Below, piece by piece: positions 57,970 to 64,000 of a DNA stretch of 64,000 nucleotides (position 1 is the stretch's first letter; every line of letters begins with the position of its first letter). Source of the DNA: Flavobacterium sp. Root420. GTDB lineage: Bacteria; Bacteroidota; Bacteroidia; Flavobacteriales; Flavobacteriaceae. A program made the translations under genes and the position numbers. The stretch spans positions 102,687 to 166,686 of the forward strand of contig NZ_LMEF01000023.1 in assembly GCF_001427905.1 (NCBI RefSeq), written 5' to 3'. The notes below the pieces were generated by a model. The model saw only the letters and a program-made list of their open reading frames with translations, searched no databases and had not been told where the DNA came from.

Positions 57970-58197
57970 GAGTTTTTAGTATAAACTTTTCACAAGTGTA
58001 TAATCTTTATACATCGCAATTTTAGCTTATAATCGTTAATCAACTCATTGTCAGTATAAAATGATAATGGCATGAGGCTTGTAAAATGGGATATAGTCAT
58101 ATTTTTTCGAATATATATTTATCATTTTTTGACATTAATTAATATTCAAAAGGAATGCCAATTTAATAAAAGCCATTAAGAAACAGCAATTGCCATT

Positions 58198-59658
58198 ATG
58201 AAAAGCGAAACAATTATTCAGGAACAATTTTACACTTCAAACAATATTAGTGTCAAAAATGAACTTTCAATTAACAATTCCATTTTTAATATTAAAAATC
58301 AATCTTTAAACAAAGATTTAAAGAAAAACGCAAACTTATTACCTTTTATTGTGCTTATTGGCACTTTTGCATTAATGCTTGCGGGGTCATTTTTAGTTTA
58401 TAAATTACAATCAGACTTTGATCAGTTTCACATAGAAAGAATAAACTCTTCGTGGGGTCTGCCTTTTTTAATTTTAACTGCAGCGTTATTCTTTTTTCAA
58501 ACAGGTTCATTTCTATATAATTTATACCTGTATTTTAAATATAAGCCGATTGAATCCGTTTCAGATGAATTGTTACCAACTTGTACTGTAATTGTACCGG
58601 CATACAATGAAGGTAAATTAGTGTGGGAAACTTTATTAAGTCTTGCCAACAGCGATTTCCCGGAACAAAAACTACAAATTCTTGCCATTGATGATGGAAG
58701 TAAAGACGATACCTGGTACTGGATGCAACAGGCAAAAATTAAATTAGGAGATCGATTATCAATTTACCAACAACCAGAGAACAAAGGAAAACGTCATGCT
58801 TTACACCGTGGATTTGAACTTGGTACAGGAGAAATTTTCGTAACCGTTGATAGTGATTCAATTGTAAAGAAAGATACTTTAAGAAATCTTGTAAGTCCGT
58901 TTGTTGTTGATGAAAAATGTGGCGCCGTTGCCGGAAATGTTCACGTTTTGAATAATAAAAAAGCTTTGTTGCCTAAAATGCTAAATGTAAGTTTCGTAAT
59001 GAGTTTTGAATTCATGCGTTCTGCAGAAAGTATGCTAGGTTCTGTTCTTTGTACTCCCGGTGCAGCAGCAGCATATCGACGTGATGCTGTATTTAATTGT
59101 CTCCCAGAATGGATTGACCAAACTTTTATGGGACAGCCGTCAGACATTGGAGAAGACCGCGCTATGACCAATATGATTTTGAAACAAGGATTCCATGTTT
59201 TGTTCCAGAGAAACGCAGTGGTTCTTACAAATGTTCCGGAAGAATATGTTGGACTGTACAAAATGTTTATCAGATGGGGCAGAAGCAATGTACGTGAGAA
59301 TATCATGATGGCAAAATACGTTTTCAAGGATTTTAGAAAAGAGTCTAAATTTGGTGCACGTCTTTTATTTTTAAATCAATCGTTAAAGATTGTTATGGCG
59401 TATCCGTTCTTGTTTTTTATGCTGTTTTTTATAGCAATACATCCGGTGTTATTCTTTAGCTCAACACTTTTAAGTATTTTAATAGTATCAAGTTTTTCTG
59501 TATTGTTTTATGCAAAAAGATACAGCATATCTGAAGCTTTCTGGGCATATTCATACAGTATTTTTTATACTTTCAGTTTATTTTGGATTACGCCGTATGC
59601 TATTGCAACAGCCAATAAAAGAGGCTGGTTAACGAGAGGTTTATCGGAAGTAAAATAA
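58198..59658 (+). CDS. Membrane glycosyltransferase family 2 (HAS/PgaC-like)
   Basis: A 486-residue processive-type GT2. Two N-terminal transmembrane helices (about 48-70 and 88-112) precede the cytosolic catalytic domain: TVIVPAYNEGKLVWETLLSL, LAIDDGSKDDTWYW, VDSDSIV (DxD), GEDRAMTN (base) and KMFIRWGRSN (QxxRW-type). Three or four C-terminal helices close the channel. It should make a polysaccharide such as hyaluronan-like, chitin-like or PNAG-like polymer and extrude it. No other polysaccharide genes are beside it, so the polymer is unknown. Confidence 0.88.
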   Translation: MKSETIIQEQFYTSNNISVKNELSINNSIFNIKNQSLNKDLKKNANLLPFIVLIGTFALMLAGSFLVYKLQSDFDQFHIERINSSWGLPFLILTAALFFFQTGSFLYNLYLYFKYKPIESVSDELLPTCTVIVPAYNEGKLVWETLLSLANSDFPEQKLQILAIDDGSKDDTWYWMQQAKIKLGDRLSIYQQPENKGKRHALHRGFELGTGEIFVTVDSDSIVKKDTLRNLVSPFVVDEKCGAVAGNVHVLNNKKALLPKMLNVSFVMSFEFMRSAESMLGSVLCTPGAAAAYRRDAVFNCLPEWIDQTFMGQPSDIGEDRAMTNMILKQGFHVLFQRNAVVLTNVPEEYVGLYKMFIRWGRSNVRENIMMAKYVFKDFRKESKFGARLLFLNQSLKIVMAYPFLFFMLFFIAIHPVLFFSSTLLSILIVSSFSVLFYAKRYSISEAFWAYSYSIFYTFSLFWITPYAIATANKRGWLTRGLSEVK

Positions 59659-59673
59659 AGATTTTTGTACATC

Positions 59674-59708
59674 AAAACGCCGCAAAATTATCTATTTTGC
59701 GGCGTTTT
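59674..59708. terminator. Bidirectional terminator between the GT2 and GNAT genes
   Basis: AAAACGCCGCAAAAT with its 15-base exact complement and loop TATCT, between convergent genes. Confidence 0.92.
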
Positions 59709-59733
59709 AGTTTATAGATTTAATGTCTTGAAA

Positions 59734-60162
59734 TTATGTTTTATGAAGCGCAAAAGAAATATACTCACCATGAGCTGAAATGCCTTTGTCTGTAGCGACA
59801 AAACCTCTTTTTTTATAAAACTCAATAGCCCTGATATTCTTTTCTAAACATTTTAATGTAATTGGAGTTTTCATTATCTGAATGGCTTCTTCCAATAGTT
59901 TTGTTCCAATTTTATGCTGCTGAAATTCATCATCAATATAAAAATGATGAATGAAATTTCCCGGAAGCCATAACGAAATAAATCCGACAACTTTATTATC
60001 AAACACGGCAACCAGAACAAATTCACCCTGTGTTTCATGATCAAAATCTATAAGATTATAATTTTGAGTATCCAGCCAATAAAATGTCTTTTGGCGGACT
60101 TCCAGAAATATTCTTTGTAAATCGGCTATGTGATTTTTATTTTTTTCAACGATTCGAAGCAT
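59734..60162 (-). CDS. GNAT-family N-acetyltransferase
   Basis: A 142-residue GNAT domain. The acetyl-CoA loop is in IDDEFQQHKIGTKLLEEAIQ and the C-terminal strand in IRAIEFYKKRGFVATDKGIS. The N-terminus (LRIVEKNKNHIADLQRIFLE) resembles small amine acetylators. Monocistronic. Confidence 0.85.
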   Translation of the reverse strand: MLRIVEKNKNHIADLQRIFLEVRQKTFYWLDTQNYNLIDFDHETQGEFVLVAVFDNKVVGFISLWLPGNFIHHFYIDDEFQQHKIGTKLLEEAIQIMKTPITLKCLEKNIRAIEFYKKRGFVATDKGISAHGEYISFALHKT

Positions 60163-60253
60163 CTTTTTGATTTAAAATCATGCAACTCAAATTTACAATA
60201 AAAATGAGGCTTATTTACGTCTTAAGTTTACAAAATGTATCACTTTTAAATAT

Positions 60254-60287
60254 AAAAAAAACTCCTAAAACCAAGGTTAGTTAGGAG
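60254..60287 (-). terminator. Rho-independent terminator of the lipocalin-like lipoprotein gene
   Basis: On the minus strand: CTCCTAA stem with TTAGGAG across a 12-base loop and then a T run (plus-strand A run at 60254-60260). Confidence 0.7.
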
Positions 60288-60348
60288 CTAATATGTTTTT
60301 TTTTGGTTTTATTGTTTATTTAAAATTGGTGTACAAAGAAATTTCTGC

Positions 60349-60717
60349 TTATATTTTCTTAAATGTTAATTTCATTTCTCTGCTATCCAATATCAATTGA
60401 TCATCTGTAATAGAGCTTTCACACGGATATGGAGTTCCTGTTTCATCTTTAATTACTAAACTTTTTCCTTTTTTTGTTAAGGCATAAGTTCCATCGGTGA
60501 TTTCACTCTGTAAATATCCTGTTACATGGCCATCTTCTGTAAACGTGAGCATTCCATTTTTTAAAATCGCAGTTTTAGCAGAATCTGACAGTGGCATTTT
60601 AGGTTCTACGGCAGTAATCTTCCAGGAATTAACCAATTTGTTTCTCTTGTTATGACATGAAATCATAAATAATGTCAACAATGCAATTCCGAGGATAAAT
60701 AATTTAGACTTTTTCAT
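60349..60717 (-). CDS. Lipocalin-like lipoprotein
   Basis: A 122-residue protein. Signal peptide with lipobox LFMISC (Cys at residue 21). The mature part is a small beta barrel of the lipocalin-like type: LVNSWKITAVEPKMPLSDS, GMLTFTEDGHVTGYLQSEIT, DGTYALTKKGKSLVIKDETG and SREMKLTFKK. It should sit in the outer or inner membrane facing the periplasm. Ligand unknown. Confidence 0.85.
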   Translation of the reverse strand: MKKSKLFILGIALLTLFMISCHNKRNKLVNSWKITAVEPKMPLSDSAKTAILKNGMLTFTEDGHVTGYLQSEITDGTYALTKKGKSLVIKDETGTPYPCESSITDDQLILDSREMKLTFKKI

Positions 60718-60854
60718 GGTTTTGAGATTAAAAATTAAACATGAAAAGTTACAAAAAAAATATATTCGTTTTATGTTTTTCTAGGAAAATATCTAATAAT
60801 TAGTCTCTTACGATTAAAAAAAAATCTTTTTAATTTTCTTTTAAAGAGCGAAAC

Positions 60855-61796
60855 CTAGTTCAGCGTAAGAGCTCCAAGAATCTCTTCATATAAAAATGGC
60901 CCACCCGGATAAGTCGCCGTATAATCGAGATTCATCCAGACCTGACCACGGTCGTCAATATGATAATGAATTCTTTTACCATAACTTTCCTTTACAAAAA
61001 GTACATTTTTTATAAGGTAATTGACTTTTTCCAGATCAATTAAGGAACCAATTAAAATTTCAGGGTAAATGTGTCCTTTTGTATGAATAAGTCTTGGTGT
61101 ACCTCCAATAGAACGTATTGCAGCAGCCATTAAAATAGAATGATCATCACAATCTCCTGAAAAATAAGCCAATGATTCGCTTGCAGTAGCAATATAATCA
61201 CCTTCCTTTGGATCATTTACATAATTCCAACGACTATTGATCTCTTTAAAGACGGCAAAACACTGAATTATAGTTCTGTAATCTGAATATCCTTTAACTC
61301 CTTTAAAATGCTTTGTCGTAGCCATAATAGCAAAATTACGAACCTTCGGATTTTGATATTCTATTGCATTGATGATTTTTGATTTGTTGGGGAACGGAAG
61401 TAGTTTTGCTGCAATAATATCTTGTGGAAAAGGATTATCAGACATGGTATAAATCATCGAATTATAATCTTCCGAAATTTCATTGAAACCATAATTCCCG
61501 ATAACACTTCCGTAAAACAAAACCAATAAATACAAGGCTACACAAAGAATAATGATGGTTCGAAGCAACATCAAAAAAAAGAAAATAGCCGCAAAAACCA
61601 ATATAAAAATAAAAACACGATCTAAATTGAAAGGCCATTTCAGATCAATTAAATTTTGATGCAGAATGATGAATACCGGAATGGTAATTAAAAGACTCAA
61701 CAGCATAATAATAATCCTATCCCAGGGCGATTTCACCTGTAATTTGGATTTTAATTGCGGAAAGTCGATTTTAGGGAATTTCATCATAAGAATCAA
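60855..61796 (-). CDS. Membrane-anchored transglutaminase-like protein
   Basis: A 313-residue protein. Three hydrophobic segments in the first ~115 residues (IIIMLLSLLITIPVFIILHQ, VFIFILVFAAIFFFLMLL, IIILCVALYLLVLFYGSVI) precede a transglutaminase-like domain: the catalytic Cys in YFSGDCDDHSILMAAAIRSI, His in HTKGHIYPEI and Asp in HIDDRGQVWMNLDYT. The start could be Met1, Met4 or Met5. It may act as a periplasmic peptidase or crosslinker. It lies 10 bases after the substrate-binding-protein gene, so they are one unit. Confidence 0.85.
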   Translation of the reverse strand: MILMMKFPKIDFPQLKSKLQVKSPWDRIIIMLLSLLITIPVFIILHQNLIDLKWPFNLDRVFIFILVFAAIFFFLMLLRTIIILCVALYLLVLFYGSVIGNYGFNEISEDYNSMIYTMSDNPFPQDIIAAKLLPFPNKSKIINAIEYQNPKVRNFAIMATTKHFKGVKGYSDYRTIIQCFAVFKEINSRWNYVNDPKEGDYIATASESLAYFSGDCDDHSILMAAAIRSIGGTPRLIHTKGHIYPEILIGSLIDLEKVNYLIKNVLFVKESYGKRIHYHIDDRGQVWMNLDYTATYPGGPFLYEEILGALTLN

Positions 61797-61806
61797 AAGC
61801 AGTTTT

Positions 61807-62658
61807 TTACAGCGCTTTTACCGTTTCAACAAAAGTACTTTTTTTATCAATAATTCCCAGATCAAATAATTGATTTTGAATTTTATCAAATGCTTTTTCA
61901 CTTAAATGTTTTTGAGACCATTGTGTTAACTTTAGCCATTCCTGAATATCTTCGATTTTTTGATTGAAAAGATCTGCCAAAGTTTTATCAATATCCGGAA
62001 TCTGTGTAAAATCATGCGTTGTTTTGTTAATGATTTCAAGGATTTTCTCCACTACTTTTGGGTTCTTTTTCAAAAACTCATCACGAACCGTTATCACAAA
62101 AGAGGGCCAGGGAGTAGGGCAGTCGCCTACACGTCTAAAAATGCCTTTATCAACAAGTGGTTTTGTCATAAAACGTTCCCACATAAAATAATCAGCAGTT
62201 CCGTTTGTCAAAGCTTCAACAGCGCCATCAATGGTATTTATAATTGCAAATTGCAAATTTTCTGTTTCCCAGCCTTGTTCATGTGCATTTACATATGCCA
62301 TTAACTGCGAACCTGAACCTAATCTGGAAATGGCTACTTTTTTGTTTTCAAGGTCTTTAACCGTATTAAAATTTGATTTTGCTGCAACGTGAATTCCCCA
62401 AATCAAAGGAGATTGCACATAAATCTGAACAATTTTACTTGGGTTTCCCGCTACAATATCTTTTACAATTCCTTCTGTCAAAATAACGGCAATATCGGCT
62501 TCACCATCTCGCAACATTTGGCACATTTTGCCTGTACCTTCAGGAATATTCTTCCATTGTAAATCAATATTTTCTGCTTCAAATTCGCCATTTTCAATGC
62601 ATAGGTGCCATGGCAAATTAAAGTGCTCAGGAACACCTACAATTTTTACAGTTTTCAT
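61807..62658 (-). CDS. Periplasmic-type substrate-binding protein without signal peptide
   Basis: A 283-residue NitT/TauT-type binding-protein fold: VGVPEHFNLPWHLCIENGEF, EGTGKMCQMLRDGEADIAVI, PLIWGIHVAAKSNFNTVKDL and LGSGSQLMAYVNAHEQGWET. There is no signal peptide or lipobox, and no ABC permease or ATPase gene is near, so it is not an ordinary transport receptor. It may be a cytosolic ligand-binding or enzyme-like protein, perhaps in thiamine-type or other metabolism. The transglutaminase-like gene follows 10 bases downstream. Confidence 0.82.
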   Translation of the reverse strand: MKTVKIVGVPEHFNLPWHLCIENGEFEAENIDLQWKNIPEGTGKMCQMLRDGEADIAVILTEGIVKDIVAGNPSKIVQIYVQSPLIWGIHVAAKSNFNTVKDLENKKVAISRLGSGSQLMAYVNAHEQGWETENLQFAIINTIDGAVEALTNGTADYFMWERFMTKPLVDKGIFRRVGDCPTPWPSFVITVRDEFLKKNPKVVEKILEIINKTTHDFTQIPDIDKTLADLFNQKIEDIQEWLKLTQWSQKHLSEKAFDKIQNQLFDLGIIDKKSTFVETVKAL

Positions 62659-62713
62659 TAGTTTAAGTTTAAGTTGGGTTGTTTGGTATGCGTATTTTAA
62701 GTTTGTTTGTTGT

Positions 62714-63187
62714 CTAATTTTTTAATAAATCTGCTCTGTGTTTTTCAGAAAGACAAGGCTCTGCAAAATCTATTACCTCAAGTTCTACATATTCATTTAA
62801 AATACTTTTTACAACAAAATAATCAACTTCACGAGTTATTTCGACAGCAAAAAGAGTTTCGTTCATACCTTCAGATTCGCAATTAATTTCTTTGAGTTTC
62901 TCTCTAATAATTTCCTTGTCAAAATCTTTTTCTAAAATTACAACCTGAACAATTGAGTTTCCTGAAATTTCAATAGTTTCTCTATAAACCAGTTTTTGTT
63001 CCTCTTCATCAAATTCTGCAAAGAAAATGTCATCTGTTGCAATTAAAGGTCCAAAAAAAGGAATATTATCTAATTTAAAATATCCTTTTTCTAAATCGAT
63101 AATTTCAGCCCACATGGTTTCTACAACCGTATCTTCTAGTAAATCACTATAATATCTAAATAGGATTTTTTTGTGCGTTTCTGCCAT
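62714..63187 (-). CDS. DUF4265 domain protein
   Basis: A 157-residue protein of the DUF4265 family: RYYSDLLEDTVVETMWAEII, LEKGYFKLDNIPFFGPLIAT and DDIFFAEFDEEEQKLVYRET are its typical blocks. It is small, acidic and without a signal peptide. Function unknown. It is the gene before the substrate-binding protein on the same strand (55-base gap). Confidence 0.82.
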   Translation of the reverse strand: MAETHKKILFRYYSDLLEDTVVETMWAEIIDLEKGYFKLDNIPFFGPLIATDDIFFAEFDEEEQKLVYRETIEISGNSIVQVVILEKDFDKEIIREKLKEINCESEGMNETLFAVEITREVDYFVVKSILNEYVELEVIDFAEPCLSEKHRADLLKN

Positions 63188-63263
63188 TATTTAATATATA
63201 CTTATTTTTCAGCCACTCTACTATTTTTTTAGTGACAGCTTAATTATCTAATTTTCTAATTGA

Positions 63264-63656
63264 CTAATTAATTTCGTCAATTATTGCTTTTAATGGTGAT
63301 ATAACAATTCGGTAACCATCAGGATCCTGAAACATTTTGCCATTTTCATTCCAAAACGGATTAATTGCAGTTATTATTGAAATATTGTTACGTATGAGCT
63401 TATTCTCCAATTCATTATAATCTAAAATTGTCTTCGGATAAAGTACAATAACATCTTCTTCATCAAAAGTATGTTTTGCTTTTGAATTTGATTGTGTAAA
63501 TTCAAAATGCCAGTCCAAACCCGATTTCCCAATAAAAACGCCATCGTAATTATTGTGATTCTGAAAACCTCCTAATCGTTCAAAACCGAGAATATCCACA
63601 TAAAAATTTTCAATTCTCTCTAAATCATTCGTATGTCGGGCCACTCTTAAAAACAT
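63264..63656 (-). CDS. VOC-family (glyoxalase-fold) protein
   Basis: A 130-residue vicinal-oxygen-chelate protein with two beta-alpha-beta-beta-beta modules: RVARHTNDLERIENFYVDIL, GFERLGGFQNHNNYDGVFIG and later KMFQDPDGYRIVISP. Metal ligand candidates are His 7, His/Glu in HFEFTQ and Tyr/Asp near the C-terminus. Substrate unknown. It overlaps none of its neighbours; the DinB gene ends 3 bases before it, so they are probably co-transcribed. Confidence 0.87.
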   Translation of the reverse strand: MFLRVARHTNDLERIENFYVDILGFERLGGFQNHNNYDGVFIGKSGLDWHFEFTQSNSKAKHTFDEEDVIVLYPKTILDYNELENKLIRNNISIITAINPFWNENGKMFQDPDGYRIVISPLKAIIDEIN

Positions 63657-63659
63657 AAT

Positions 63660-64000
63660 CTATGATCTAATTTGATTAATATGATGTTCTAAATGTTCAA
63701 CGTAATCCGTCATCAGAAATCTTAAATCAATAACAGATTCATCGCTTAAGATAATTTTATAATCTAAAGCTTCTTCATCAACAGACTTCATAATTCGTAA
63801 GATTTGTTTATTTAACGAAAACCATAATTGCGTCAGTTCATTAATTTCTTTTGCCTGATACTGATTTAAATTTACTAAATCAATTTGATTATAAGGCCTG
63901 TGACGATATGGTTTTTCGAGATAATTAATTTCTGTAAAACGAATTAAATTGTGAGTGGCAGAATCAACTAAATGTCCCAAAACTTCTTTTTTAGACCATT
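63660..64000 (-). CDS. DinB-family protein (cut by window edge)
   Basis: The frame stays open to the right edge (WSKKEVLGHLVDSATHNLIR at the visible N-terminal side), so the true start lies outside. The GHLVDSATHN block gives the first metal-ligand His of the DinB four-helix fold and YVEHLEHHINQI near the C-terminus gives the others. It is probably a metal-binding or thiol-transferase-like protein. A VOC gene follows 3 bases downstream. Confidence 0.8.
   Translation of the reverse strand, partial: WSKKEVLGHLVDSATHNLIRFTEINYLEKPYRHRPYNQIDLVNLNQYQAKEINELTQLWFSLNKQILRIMKSVDEEALDYKIILSDESVIDLRFLMTDYVEHLEHHINQIRS

Overview
The window looks like a chromosomal segment of a Flavobacterium-type bacterium (Bacteroidota, Flavobacteriaceae). 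Supporting this are the strongly AT-rich intergenic DNA, the TAnnTTTG-type promoter -7 boxes in front of several genes (including the tRNA), the absence of clear Shine-Dalgarno sequences, a menaquinone pathway with a bacillithiol-linked reductase, and families typical of that group (DUF4265, CvfB-like S1 protein, deoxyhypusine-synthase-like protein beside an arginine decarboxylase). Species cannot be fixed from sequence alone.

Layout. 1-8.6 kb: an ECF sigma/anti-sigma pair cut by the left edge, an exported glutathione peroxidase, a GNAT enzyme, a thioredoxin-fold exported protein, menD, an M28 peptidase and an S1 RNA-binding protein. 9.3-14.6 kb: menB, menA, a metallo-hydrolase, an exported TPR protein and menC; with menD these give four steps of menaquinone synthesis (menE, menF and menH are not here). 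14.7-26.7 kb: HhH protein, CYTH phosphatase, YpdA-like reductase, SelO, MsrA, a PLP enzyme, an APC permease, and a four-gene operon of envelope type (methyltransferase, M23 peptidase, lipoprotein, exported protein). 26.7-32.4 kb: an XRE repressor-like gene divergent from an M14 peptidase, with six palindromic operators between and over their promoters, then Lrp, PEP carboxylase and DinB. 32.5-42.4 kb: RecQ, an acidic protein, the deoxyhypusine-synthase-like protein and arginine decarboxylase (polyamine group) with a possible leader ORF, aroB, proline dehydrogenase and an ABC exporter. 42.66 kb: tRNA-Val.

42.9-54.9 kb is the accessory and eroded part: acyltransferase, LytTR regulator, then three direct repeats resembling a tRNA/tmRNA 3' end plus terminator, separating small gene blocks (Crp + SnoaL; a frameshifted metalloprotease; a CheB-CheR-PAS-kinase fusion with a frameshifted response regulator). 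After gap and a flavin-binding protein comes a 21-codon remnant of a BshB1-type deacetylase. 54.9-64 kb holds SDR, Crp, SRPBCC, GNAT, PepSY-like, a GT2 synthase, lipoprotein, transglutaminase, a signal-less substrate-binding protein, DUF4265, VOC and a DinB gene cut by the right edge.

Several dispersed intergenic repeat families occur: the GCCACGAATTC palindrome, the AATCTGTGGC palindrome, CTTTGCG/CTCTGTG-rich repeats, a GCCCCGATAG element and ATTTTAG heptamers. The clearest candidates for new biology are the XRE/M14 multi-operator module, the lysine-less deoxyhypusine-synthase-like gene in the polyamine cluster, and the tmRNA-end-like repeats around eroding genes. All functional calls rest on motif reading by eye.
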